The notes beneath the pieces were generated by a model. The model saw nothing but the letters and a program-made list of their open reading frames with translations, made no database searches and was not told the origin of the DNA. From Candidatus Bipolaricaulota bacterium (lineage in GTDB: Bacteria > Bipolaricaulota > Bipolaricaulia > RBG-16-55-9): a stretch of DNA of 29,085 nucleotides. Location: contig JAHEOA010000175.1 of the NCBI GenBank assembly GCA_018609825.1, positions 1-29,085 on the forward strand, written 5' to 3'. A program made the translations under genes and the position numbers. Shown one piece after another: positions 8,088-14,819 of this stretch; positions within the stretch are counted from its first letter, which is position 1; the number at the start of each line of letters is the position of its first letter.

Positions 8088-8116
8088 TTGACTCAAGGGA
8101 CGGCTTGTGCTACCGT
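8088..8116 (+). promoter_or_regulatory. Promoter of the aroF leader and operon
   Basis: TTGACT (8088-8093), a 17-bp spacer and TACCGT (8111-8116) form a promoter with an extended -10 (TGC directly before TACCGT). Initiation near 8123 would give an aroF leader of about 225 nt that contains the small reading frame at 8146. Confidence 0.55.
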
Positions 8117-8145
8117 GACGCTTTGAAAAGAGGACGCTGAGCGCA

Positions 8146-8265
8146 ATGACACCACTCCGCGCACCGCAGGCGCATTCGAACGACGCCATCAGCCCGCAAG
8201 GCGCCATCTTTCCCGTGTCCTATCCCTTGTTCGTTCCGGCCTTTTGGGCCCCTCTGGGGTCCTAA
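8146..8265 (+). CDS. Candidate aromatic leader peptide upstream of aroF
   Basis: A 39-codon frame, too short for usual gene calling. It starts with ATG, has AGAGGA at 8129-8134 (spacing 11) and ends TAA 84 nt before aroF. Its first half is unremarkable. From residue 21 it reads IFPVSYPLFVPAFWAPLGS: three Phe, one Tyr and one Trp within 14 residues, interleaved with four Pro. Aromatic codons clustered just before the stop, over overlapping hairpins and ahead of a DAHP synthase gene, are the layout of ribosome-mediated attenuation (pheL and trpL; aromatic leader peptides are also known before aroF in corynebacteria). The promoter at 8088-8116 would transcribe it. Translation and control are inferred. 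Confidence 0.6.
   Translation: MTPLRAPQAHSNDAISPQGAIFPVSYPLFVPAFWAPLGS
8238..8262 (+). promoter_or_regulatory. Two mutually exclusive hairpins over the leader-peptide end
   Basis: GGCC 8238-8241 can pair with GGCC 8247-8250 around the loop TTTTG. Alternatively 8247-8252 (GGCCCC) can pair with 8256-8262 (GGGG, a bulged T, CC) around TCT. Both need 8247-8250, so only one can form. They overlap the Phe-Trp codons and the stop of the leader frame. No T run follows, so a classic intrinsic terminator is not evident; a pausing, Rho-dependent or translational mechanism would be needed. Confidence 0.4.
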
Positions 8266-8349
8266 ATCGTCACACCGCCGCCGAGTCGACTGTCGTCACA
8301 CGGCCGCTTACCCGAAACCCGCTCAGTATCGTCTAAGGAGGTCGGAACG

Positions 8350-9399
8350 ATGGTTATCGTCATGAAGCCGGATGCCGAAGAGAGCCAGATTCAACACGCC
8401 TCGGATCGATTGATCGAGCTGGGGTTCCAGGTCCACCGCGTCGACGGCGTGCGCCAGACCATCCTCGGCGCCATCGGGGACAAGCGCGGCGTGGAGCGCT
8501 CGCCCTTGGAGACGATGCCCGGCGTCCGCGAGGTCGTCGAGATCACCAAGCCCTACAAGCTGGCCAGCCGCGAGTTCAAAGACGAGGATACGACCATTCG
8601 ACTGAACGGCTGCGAGATCGGCGGGGGCGAGCTGGTCCACATGGCCGGCCCGTGCTCCGTCGAAGACGAAGGCCAGATCCATCGTCTGGCCGAAACTGCG
8701 GCTGCCCATGGCGCCAAGGTGCTGCGGGGCGGCGCGTTCAAGCCCCGGACGTCCCCGTACAGCTTCCAGGGGCTCGGCGAACAGGGCCTGAAGTGGATGC
8801 GCGAGGCGGCCGACGCGCACGGGCTGCTCATGGTCACCGAGGTGATGGATCCGACGCAGACCGAGCTGGTGGCTTCCTACGCCGACATCCTCCAGGTCGG
8901 CGCGCGCAGCATGCAGAACTACCATCTGCTGCGATCCGTGGGGCAAATGGACCGCCCGGTGCTGCTGAAGCGCGGCCTGGCGGCCAAGCTGGAGGAGTTC
9001 CTCATGGCGGCGGAGTACGTCATGAGCGAGGGCAACCACCGCGTGGTTCTGTGCGAGCGCGGCGTTCGGACGTTCCTGGATCACATGCGCTTCACGCTCG
9101 ACGTGGGCGCGATTCCCTTGATCAAGGAACGCTCGCACCTGCCGATCATCGTCGACCCGAGCCACGCAGCCGGCGTCCGTGACTACGTCACGCCGCTGGC
9201 GCTGTCGGCCATCGCGGCCGGTGCCGACGGGCTGATCGTGGAGATCCACGACGCCCCGGAGACGGCCGTGAGCGACGGCAACCAGGCGTTGACGTCGCAG
9301 ATGTATGCGGAACTTATGGGCCAAGTGGCCGGTGTTGCCCAAGCGATCGGGCGAACCATGGGCCAGGCCGACGAGTCGCCCATGCCCGTGCGGCTCTGA
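8350..9399 (+). CDS. aroF: 3-deoxy-7-phosphoheptulonate (DAHP) synthase with N-terminal regulatory domain
   Basis: A 349-aa enzyme joining phosphoenolpyruvate and erythrose 4-phosphate, the first step of aromatic amino acid synthesis. Residues 1-70 form a ferredoxin-like domain (MVIVMKPDAEESQIQHASD...), which in the Thermotoga maritima type gives feedback inhibition by Tyr/Phe. The barrel follows, with AGPCSVE, RGGAFKPRTSPYSFQG and DPSHAAG. The metal ligands fall at Cys102, His272, Glu298 and Asp309, the same numbering as I recall for the T. maritima enzyme. AAGGAGG at 8335-8341 (spacing 8) fixes the ATG at 8350. It is first in aroF-aroA-aroE, with aroA starting 3 nt after its stop. Regulation by the upstream leader frame is likely; see 8146. 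Confidence 0.95.
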   Translation: MVIVMKPDAEESQIQHASDRLIELGFQVHRVDGVRQTILGAIGDKRGVERSPLETMPGVREVVEITKPYKLASREFKDEDTTIRLNGCEIGGGELVHMAGPCSVEDEGQIHRLAETAAAHGAKVLRGGAFKPRTSPYSFQGLGEQGLKWMREAADAHGLLMVTEVMDPTQTELVASYADILQVGARSMQNYHLLRSVGQMDRPVLLKRGLAAKLEEFLMAAEYVMSEGNHRVVLCERGVRTFLDHMRFTLDVGAIPLIKERSHLPIIVDPSHAAGVRDYVTPLALSAIAAGADGLIVEIHDAPETAVSDGNQALTSQMYAELMGQVAGVAQAIGRTMGQADESPMPVRL

Positions 9400-9402
9400 T
9401 CC

Positions 9403-10689
9403 ATGAGCCGCGTCATTCGGCCCGTCCAGCGCGTTCGCGGCGCGGTCCGCGTTCCGGGCGACAAGTCCATCTCGCACCGAGCGCTGATGCTCACCTCGAT
9501 CGCCGACGGCGCGAGTTCCATCCGCGGACTCGCGGCCTCGCGCGACGTCGCGAGCACGGCCCGCTGTCTCCGAGCCCTCGGCGCATCGATCGACGACAAT
9601 GGGGCCACGGCCATTCGTATCGCGGGGCAGGGTCGTGACGGACTCCGTGAGCCGACGGGGGCTTTGGACGCGGGCAACTCGGGCACGACGCTGCGCCTGC
9701 TAAGCGGGCTCCTGGCCGGCCAGCCGTTCCCAACGACGATCACGGGCGACGGGTCGCTCCGGCGCCGGCCCATGGGTCGCATCATCGATCCGCTGCGAGC
9801 GATGGGCATCCACCTCGACAGCGACGACGGCCACGCGCCGCTCGCCATCCACGGTGGACAGCCCCACGGGATCCGTTATGAGCTGCCCGTTGCCAGTGCC
9901 CAAGTCAAGTCGTGCCTGCTGCTGGCGGGGCTGTACACGCATGACGCCACGGCCGTCGTCGAGCCGGAGCCATCCCGGGATCACACCGAACGGATGCTGC
10001 GCGGGATGGGCGTTGAGCTCACTCAGGATGGCGACACGATCACGCTGCGCGGGTGTCGCGAACTGGCGCCCATGGAGCTGTCGGTTCCGGGCGATGTCTC
10101 CTCGGCCTCGTTCCTGGTCGCGGCGGCGGTGCTCGTGCCCGAGGCCGATCTGACCCTACGCTATGTCGGCGTCAACCCGACGCGGACGGGGATCCTCGAC
10201 GTGCTCCAGTCGATGGGGGCCGAAATTGACATTCTCGACGAGCGCGAGGCTGGGAACGAGCCCGTCGCCGATCTGCGGGTCGTCTCCCAAGGGACGCTCC
10301 GAGCCACCGAGATCGGCGGCTCGCTGATTCCGCGCCTCATCGACGAACTCCCGCTGTTGGCGGTGGTGGCCACCCAAGCCGACGGACAGACGGCCATTCG
10401 CGGCGCGTCGGAGCTGCGCCACAAGGAGACGGATCGCATCCATGCTGTCGTGGACAATCTGCGGCGCATGGGCGTCGAGCTCGAGGAACGTCAGGACGGG
10501 CTCGTCATCGAGGGCCCGCAACGCTTGCAAGGTGCTCAAGTGCAGAGCTATGAGGACCATCGCATCGCCATGGCGTTTGCGATCGCCGGGCTGGTGGCCG
10601 AGGGCCCGACGACGATCGAGGGGGCGGCGTGGGTCGACGTGTCGTTTCCCGGCTTCTTTGATACGTTGCAGCGGGTGGCCCAATCGTGA
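9403..10689 (+). CDS. aroA: 5-enolpyruvylshikimate-3-phosphate synthase
   Basis: A 428-aa EPSP synthase that transfers enolpyruvyl from PEP to shikimate 3-phosphate, the sixth step of the shikimate pathway. Signature segments are PGDKSISHRALML near the start, LDAGNSGTTLRLLSGLLAG at about residue 86, RRRPMGRIIDPLRAMG, the RHKETDRIH motif in the second half, and YEDHRIAMAFAIAGL near the C-terminus. Length and order are standard. The DAGNSGT (rather than NAGTA-type) motif resembles class II-like enzymes, but I cannot judge glyphosate tolerance from this. The ATG at 9403 comes 3 nt after the aroF stop. The stop overlaps the aroE start as GTGA, so the three genes form one operon. Confidence 0.95.
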   Translation: MSRVIRPVQRVRGAVRVPGDKSISHRALMLTSIADGASSIRGLAASRDVASTARCLRALGASIDDNGATAIRIAGQGRDGLREPTGALDAGNSGTTLRLLSGLLAGQPFPTTITGDGSLRRRPMGRIIDPLRAMGIHLDSDDGHAPLAIHGGQPHGIRYELPVASAQVKSCLLLAGLYTHDATAVVEPEPSRDHTERMLRGMGVELTQDGDTITLRGCRELAPMELSVPGDVSSASFLVAAAVLVPEADLTLRYVGVNPTRTGILDVLQSMGAEIDILDEREAGNEPVADLRVVSQGTLRATEIGGSLIPRLIDELPLLAVVATQADGQTAIRGASELRHKETDRIHAVVDNLRRMGVELEERQDGLVIEGPQRLQGAQVQSYEDHRIAMAFAIAGLVAEGPTTIEGAAWVDVSFPGFFDTLQRVAQS

Positions 10690-11555
10690 AACTGCTCGGC
10701 GTCATCGGCGATCCCATCGAGCACTCGCTTTCCCCAGCGCTTTTCGACTACCTCTTCAAGGCGTTGGCGTTGCCGTATCGCTACGACGCCTATCGGATCA
10801 CCGCAGAGGGCTTGGCGGGGTTCGTGCAGACCAGTCGTGTGAGCGGATTGATCGGCTTCAACGTGACCATTCCGCACAAGGAGACGATCGTTCCCTGCTT
10901 GGATGCGTTGGCGGGCGACGCTCAGCGTCTGGGCGCGGTCAACACCGTCGTCAACGACGGGGACCGCCTGATCGGCCACAACACCGACCTGGCGGGGTTC
11001 CTGAGTCCCCTTCGAAAACGCCAGGTGAAGCTGGACGGCCAGCATGCGATCGTGCTCGGCGCGGGCGGCGCGGCGCGGGCCGTACTGCACGGACTCTGCG
11101 ATCTGAACGTTGCCCACATCACCCTGGCGAACCGCACCCCGGAGCGGGCCCGTGAGCTTGTCGAGGCGTTGGATCCGGACACAAGCGTTCAGGCCTGCGC
11201 CTTGAGCGACTCGACCCTCACCGAGGCGCTCGCGGATGCTCGGCTGCTCGTCAACGCCACGTCCGTGGGCATGCGGCCCCGCACGGGGGAGAGCCCGTTG
11301 AGCGACACCGAGGGTCTCCACGACGATCTCATCGTCTACGACCTCGTGTATCGCCCGCTGCAGACGCAGTTGCTCAATGATGCGGCCGCCTCTGGGGCGA
11401 CGACCGTGGACGGCTTGGCGATGCTGATCGGGCAAGCGTGGGGCGCGCTCCGGCTCTGGCTGCCCGAGGCTGCGGAGCTTTCCGCCTCATTGGAACGCGA
11501 CCTGCGCGGCTATCTGCGGGGCAAACTCCTTGACGATGCCCGAGTTGCGGATTAA
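10686..11555 (+). CDS. aroE: Shikimate dehydrogenase
   Basis: A 289-aa enzyme reducing 3-dehydroshikimate to shikimate. The substrate-binding SLSP is at about residues 14-17. NVTIPHKE carries the catalytic Lys, and HNTDLAGF carries the catalytic Asp. A Rossmann part follows with GAGGAARAV and NRTPERA; the NRT motif is typical of NADP-preferring AroE. The start is GTG at 10686, overlapping the aroA stop by 4 nt (GTGA), so translation is probably coupled. The last codons overlap a promoter for tRNA-Thr at 11530-11558. Other pathway genes (aroB, aroD/Q, aroK, aroC) are not in this window. Confidence 0.95.
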   Translation: MKLLGVIGDPIEHSLSPALFDYLFKALALPYRYDAYRITAEGLAGFVQTSRVSGLIGFNVTIPHKETIVPCLDALAGDAQRLGAVNTVVNDGDRLIGHNTDLAGFLSPLRKRQVKLDGQHAIVLGAGGAARAVLHGLCDLNVAHITLANRTPERARELVEALDPDTSVQACALSDSTLTEALADARLLVNATSVGMRPRTGESPLSDTEGLHDDLIVYDLVYRPLQTQLLNDAAASGATTVDGLAMLIGQAWGALRLWLPEAAELSASLERDLRGYLRGKLLDDARVAD

Positions 11556-11558
11556 ACT
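11530..11558 (+). promoter_or_regulatory. Promoter of tRNA-Thr inside the end of aroE
   Basis: TTGACG (11530-11535), a 17-bp spacer and TAAACT (11553-11558) place initiation near 11565, a few bases before the mature tRNA start at 11570. The boxes overlap the last aroE codons and stop. Confidence 0.5.
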
Positions 11559-11569
11559 ACGGTATCCAT

Positions 11570-11645
11570 GCCGGTGTAGCTCAGCTGGTAGAGCATTCCC
11601 CTCGTAAGGGAAAGGTCGTCGGTTCGAATCCGACCGCCGGCTCCA
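11570..11645 (+). tRNA. tRNA-Thr (anticodon CGU)
   Basis: A 76-nt cloverleaf starts GCCGGTGTAGCTCAG and ends CCGCCGGCTCCA, with encoded CCA. The acceptor stem GCCGGTG/CGCCGGC pairs with one G-U. The D-arm AGCTCAGCTGGTAGAGC and the T-arm GGTTCGAATCC are standard, and the anticodon loop CTCGTAA reads CGT, decoding ACG threonine. It lies 14 nt after aroE and may also be processed from its transcript. Confidence 0.96.
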
Positions 11646-12054
11646 TTCCTTCTCCTCATTAGATGCCGCCGACCGGGCTGCGCGTCCGCAGACGTCCCCT
11701 CCCCATTGCAACTGCCGCATCCACGCTTCCGCGACAGGCTCGAGCAGAGTCATGGTTGCCCGGTCAATCGGATCGTGCACATTGGGGGAACCCAACATAT
11801 GCGGTGACCGCTGTCGGCGGGTCGCCGCTGGTGAGCTTGAGATCCAAGTTGAAGTGGCCAGATTACGGAGGCTCTGCCAACGGGCCTTGCCCACCAATGC
11901 GCCAGCCAAGCCATTATAGCCGAGCGCCGATTCGGCTTAATGCTGTGGTCATGTCTATTCTTGTACGTTATCGAGAGGGTTTGGGTAAACCCGGCTGTGG
12001 CCGGGGGATCCCCTGTTCAGGCATCCGTGCGTGCCAACTGGAAGGGCTATTGCG
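11646..12054. other. Non-coding stretch after tRNA-Thr
   Basis: These 409 bases hold no reading frame that looks like a real protein. One minus-strand frame (11487-11909) merely reads through the tRNA and is rejected. The only structure I see is the hairpin at 11990-12005 and the adjacent palindrome GGGGATCCCC (12004-12013). It may be gene remnants. Confidence 0.5.
11990..12005. repeat. Perfect short hairpin, possible terminator of the HD gene
   Basis: CCCGGC, the loop TGTG and GCCGGG form a perfect 6-bp GC stem. It lies about 50 nt past the stop of the minus-strand HD gene. On that strand it is followed by GTTTACCC, so there is no clear T tract; termination is a guess. Confidence 0.3.
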
Positions 12055-12570
12055 CTATGCCCTCAGCTCGGCAAACCGTGCCAGGAACGCTTGCTCGGCT
12101 TCGGCAAAGCTGAGGGGTTGGATGGTCGCGTCGAGCGGCGACGCATGCAGGCCCCAGTCATGCCGGGCCTCGGCCATGAGGTCGCGGCGCTCGGTCGCCA
12201 GCAACGTCGCATCCGCCGCGTGAACCGCATCGGGTATCGGCCAGGATAGGCCGAAACGCCGGGCGATGACGCGCATGAGACGGTCCTCGACCGCGCAATA
12301 GTCGGGCAGGTTCGGCTTCAGGGGCTTGGGCACGTCGGAGAGATAGGCCTCGGAGGCGTCGTGGAGCAGGCCCCAGAGCGCAGCGTCGCCGTTGAGCTGG
12401 CGCGAGACGCGGACCGAGTGTTCCGCCACGGAATAGAAGACGCGATAGTGGCCGTTGAAGCGGCAGTGGAGGCTGAGCGCGTGGGCAATGTCCTCGACCG
12501 CGATCGCCGCTGGGTCGGGATCGAGCGGCTCGACCTTGCGGCCCGTGAAAGTCTGGATCCAGCCGTCCAT
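12055..12570 (-). CDS. HD-superfamily phosphohydrolase (YfbR-like)
   Basis: A 171-aa metal-dependent HD hydrolase. His51 (SVAEHSVRVS) and His70-Asp71 (GLLHDASEAYLSDVPKPLK) are the HD-domain metal ligands, with a likely further Asp downstream. The N-terminus WIQTFTGRKVEPLDPDPAAI followed by IEDIAHALS-like sequence is the form common in phage and bacterial HD proteins related to the 5'-nucleotidase YfbR. A nucleotide substrate is plausible but not shown. The start at 12570 has no Shine-Dalgarno site, and a promoter at 12578-12607 would start transcription at or next to the ATG, so the mRNA may be leaderless. It stands alone in a gene-poor stretch. Confidence 0.82.
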   Translation of the reverse strand: MDGWIQTFTGRKVEPLDPDPAAIAVEDIAHALSLHCRFNGHYRVFYSVAEHSVRVSRQLNGDAALWGLLHDASEAYLSDVPKPLKPNLPDYCAVEDRLMRVIARRFGLSWPIPDAVHAADATLLATERRDLMAEARHDWGLHASPLDATIQPLSFAEAEQAFLARFAELRA

Positions 12571-12577
12571 GGCGCGG

Positions 12578-12607
12578 AATGTAGCCGATCGATCCGGCCA
12601 GGTGCAA
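12578..12607 (-). promoter_or_regulatory. Promoter of the HD gene, giving a leaderless transcript
   Basis: On the minus strand, TTGCAC (12607-12602), an 18-bp spacer and TACATT (12583-12578). The -10 ends only 7 nt before the ATG at 12570, about where transcription itself should begin. Confidence 0.45.
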
Positions 12608-12862
12608 CGTCGTCATTGCCGCACGACCGTGACCGTGCACGGGCCTTCGCACGCGCGGGCTGCGTCACGGGGTTGCCTGGGGACGTTCCCCGAGCTCAGC
12701 GTCGTCCGGCGTATCGCGCGCCATCGGTGACCTTGCTACGCCATCGGGCCATCCAGTGCAAGTCCGCCCCGTCGGGGTGTTCATGACGGCCATCGACCGA
12801 TGCCGGCGGGCTTTCGGCTCCTCTCAGGCGAGTGGTGTCTGGAGTACCGTCGCGATGCCCGA

Positions 12863-12891
12863 TTGATCGAGTCCGGGCCATGCGCTACACA
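12863..12891 (+). promoter_or_regulatory. Weak promoter candidate for the sulfotransferase gene
   Basis: TTGATC (12863-12868) and TACACA (12886-12891) are 17 bp apart. The match is modest. Initiation near 12898 leaves a leader of about 36 nt with GAGGTGA as ribosome site. Confidence 0.3.
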
Positions 12892-12933
12892 TACGGGGGA
12901 CGTCGTCGACCGGCGTTGCCCCCGAGGTGACCT

Positions 12934-13584
12934 ATGCCCTGCATCCTGATCGGCTATTCCATGCGCAGCGGCAGCACGCTGCTGCAGCACATCCTCGATC
13001 AACACTCCCAGATCCGCTCCTACAGCGACCTGAGCTCGGTCCCGCAGCTGGCGCGGATGAAGTTGGGGCGTCCTGTGGAAGCTCACGTCTGCATCAAGCC
13101 GATGGACGTCGTCTATCTGCGCCGGCGACCGACGCTCGAGGCCCAGTTCGACAAGCGGATCTGGCTGGCGCGCGACCCGCGTGACAGCTATCTCTCCACC
13201 CGCTCCTCGGGCTACGCCTATCTGCTGTGGCCGCCGGGTCGACGGGTCCACGGCATCGACGTGGGCCTGTTGCGGCGCTGGAAGCGCATCTATCGGCGCT
13301 ACTTCGACCATGAGGATCAGTGGCACTTGATCAAGTACGAGTCGCTGGTCCGCGACCCGGATCGCGTGATCGGCGATCTGCTCGATTACCTGGAGCTGCC
13401 GCCGGAGTCGCTGTTGCCCTTTGAGCCGTTCCAGATGCGCAAAGGGGGTGACTACAAACTGACCCAGACCACCACCGTCAACCCGAAGTCCGCCGGCCGC
13501 CACAGGGAACGGCTGACGGCCGCGCAACAGGACCTCTTCCGAGCATACTGCGGCGACGAGATGGAGAAGCTGGGCTATCTCTGA
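12934..13584 (+). CDS. Sulfotransferase-family protein
   Basis: A 216-aa PAPS-dependent sulfotransferase fold. The N-terminal ILIGYSMRSGSTLLQHIL (residues 4-21) is the 5'-phosphosulfate loop. ARDPRDSYLSTRSSGYA at about 79-95 is the 3'-phosphate-binding motif (the Arg and Ser in RDPRDSYLS). LIKYESLVRDPDRVIGDLLDYLEL near residue 133 is the usual downstream segment. It is on the short side for the family but has all landmarks. The ATG at 12934 is preceded by GAGGTGA. No signal peptide or membrane segment is seen, so it is cytosolic. The acceptor (a glycan, lipid or small molecule) cannot be told and no biosynthetic cluster surrounds it. Confidence 0.85.
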   Translation: MPCILIGYSMRSGSTLLQHILDQHSQIRSYSDLSSVPQLARMKLGRPVEAHVCIKPMDVVYLRRRPTLEAQFDKRIWLARDPRDSYLSTRSSGYAYLLWPPGRRVHGIDVGLLRRWKRIYRRYFDHEDQWHLIKYESLVRDPDRVIGDLLDYLELPPESLLPFEPFQMRKGGDYKLTQTTTVNPKSAGRHRERLTAAQQDLFRAYCGDEMEKLGYL

Positions 13585-13652
13585 ACGCATCTCCAGTTTT
13601 CGGGCTCATCCTACCGTATTTGCGGGGCCCGCCTCGACAATGGGAACGATGG

Positions 13653-13958
13653 CTAGACGAGTTCCAAATCCTCGTCGCCGTTGAGGATCCGCTCCAGACG
13701 GTTGAGATCGCGTACGGGCAAGTCGCTCAGTTGCTGGACCGCACCCCGTTCGAGGAGCTCGTTGGCCGTGTCGCGGGAGTGCTTCAGGCGCTTGGCCAGC
13801 AAGACTAGACGATGGACGGCCGCACGATATTCCATGATCTCGTCGGCGTGCGCGCGGCGAGCCTCGTACGGCTCCGGGAACGGGAACCGTTCGACCGTCT
13901 CGCGAAGCCGCGCATGCAGGTCGTCGATACGTGCGAGCTGGGCGGCTTTATCCGTCAT
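13653..13958 (-). CDS. Small helical hypothetical protein
   Basis: A 101-aa, charged, all-helical protein of unknown family. It starts MTDKAAQLARIDDLHARLRE and continues with heptad-like leucines through VHRLVLLAKRLKHS and VRDLNRLERILNGDEDLELV. No membrane segment, signal or catalytic motif is visible. The ATG at 13958 lacks a clear ribosome site; an in-frame start at 14039 would add 27 residues of low-complexity Arg/Cys-rich sequence and is less likely. It converges with the sulfotransferase gene. A candidate promoter (TATGCT at 14030-14035) would give a leader of about 65 nt. Confidence 0.5.
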   Translation of the reverse strand: MTDKAAQLARIDDLHARLRETVERFPFPEPYEARRAHADEIMEYRAAVHRLVLLAKRLKHSRDTANELLERGAVQQLSDLPVRDLNRLERILNGDEDLELV

Positions 13959-14471
13959 AGGCGACTCTGTTCGCTTGCATGGCCCTCCACATGTCCATTG
14001 GCCGCCACGTCGTCGATGCCTGAGTGGCCAGCATAGCATTCGAGCCCGTTCGATGGCAGGTTGGCATCAGGGCGATCCGTTGTGCCCCTCCCCGCAATCG
14101 CTCGTCGGTGATCTTTAGGCCGCGGCCGACGTTCGCATAGGGATTGGCACGGGCGCAGTGCTCCGCAGTGGGCTCTGGCTGGGGCGTCGCAGTTGTGGAC
14201 CAAGCACACACTGTGACGGCTACGGCGCCCGTCGGTCGCTTGATTCCACCTCGGCCGTAGCGGACGATCGCCCTCGTCGGACTGCTGCCTGGATTTGCAA
14301 GCTGAGGCGGGGCCATTGGTGGCTTCCGTCGGGTCGCCGAGCGCGTTCGACGTATGCCGAAGACCGGAACCGGAGCCGAGCCAGCCGTCTGACCCTCGAT
14401 CGAGCGGGTGGACAACGTGCGGCCCAGTCCCTACAACGAACAGGGATCATCCACAGAAAGGGGCACGAGGG
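13959..14471. other. Low-coding stretch
   Basis: Over 513 bases I find no convincing gene. Minus-strand -10/-35 boxes (AGCATA at 14030-14035 and TGGCAG at 14054-14059 as read on the + strand) may serve the 13958 gene, and the + strand promoter at 14409-14437 serves the next one. A minus frame ending at 13948 overlaps the small gene start but has unconvincing composition. Confidence 0.4.
14409..14437 (+). promoter_or_regulatory. Promoter of the 14472 gene
   Basis: TGGACA (14409-14414), a 17-bp spacer and TACAAC (14432-14437) predict initiation near 14444, giving a leader of about 28 nt. Confidence 0.5.
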
Positions 14472-14711
14472 ATGGACGCATTGAAGTGCTTCGACGAGAA
14501 CATGAATCCCGTCCACGAGGGCCTGTCCCTGGACGAGGTGCAGGACGGGCTCCACGTCGGCTGCGACCACAAGGTGCTCGTCTGGGCGCACGCTGACGAG
14601 GAGCTGATGCAGACGGCGTGCGACGACCACGGCGTCTGCTACCGCTTCACGGCCTCCGGGTCAGGGGATGGCCCTCGCCGCTACGCGCAGGCCCACACGA
14701 GCGTGCCGTAG
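14472..14711 (+). CDS. Small hypothetical protein
   Basis: A 79-aa acidic protein of unknown family, starting MDALKCFDENMNPVHEGLSL. AAGGGG at 14457-14462 is a fair ribosome site and a promoter lies at 14409. Three Cys and several His (for example VGCDHKVLVWAHADEE and ACDDHGVCYRF) could bind metal, but no known zinc pattern is evident. No signal or membrane segment is seen. It precedes the alpha/beta hydrolase by 108 bases and may be co-transcribed with it. Confidence 0.55.
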   Translation: MDALKCFDENMNPVHEGLSLDEVQDGLHVGCDHKVLVWAHADEELMQTACDDHGVCYRFTASGSGDGPRRYAQAHTSVP

Positions 14712-14819
14712 GGGCTAAGCACGCGGTCAGCCGATTGGAGTCCGTTGCCATTGATGTTTGGTGGCGGGTCCCGCTCCAGACCCAGCCGGGCGGGCAAGCG
14801 CTCCTCACGAGGGTAACCC

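Larger units (their letters stand above)
12571..12933. other. Divergent intergenic region between HD and sulfotransferase genes
   Basis: These 363 bases separate two divergent genes and carry a promoter at each end (12578-12607 minus, 12863-12891 plus). I see no credible gene or RNA in the middle 250 bases. Confidence 0.5.

Noticed and set aside
11487..11909. Minus-strand frame containing RRSDSNRRPFPYEG
   Set aside because: This peptide is the well-known false translation across a tRNA gene; it overlaps tRNA-Thr.
11663..12223. + strand 186-codon frame after tRNA-Thr
   Set aside because: It has no ribosome site, shadow-like composition, and runs antisense into the HD gene.
13948..14415. Minus-strand frame just upstream of and overlapping the 13958 gene start
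   Set aside because: The overlap hints at coupling, but there is no ribosome site or domain, the hydrophobic stretch is too short for a lipoprotein signal, and the composition is not protein-like.
11570..14819. Genomic island integrated at tRNA-Thr
   Set aside because: I found no integrase, transposase, or direct repeat of the tRNA 3' end; only low coding density supports it.
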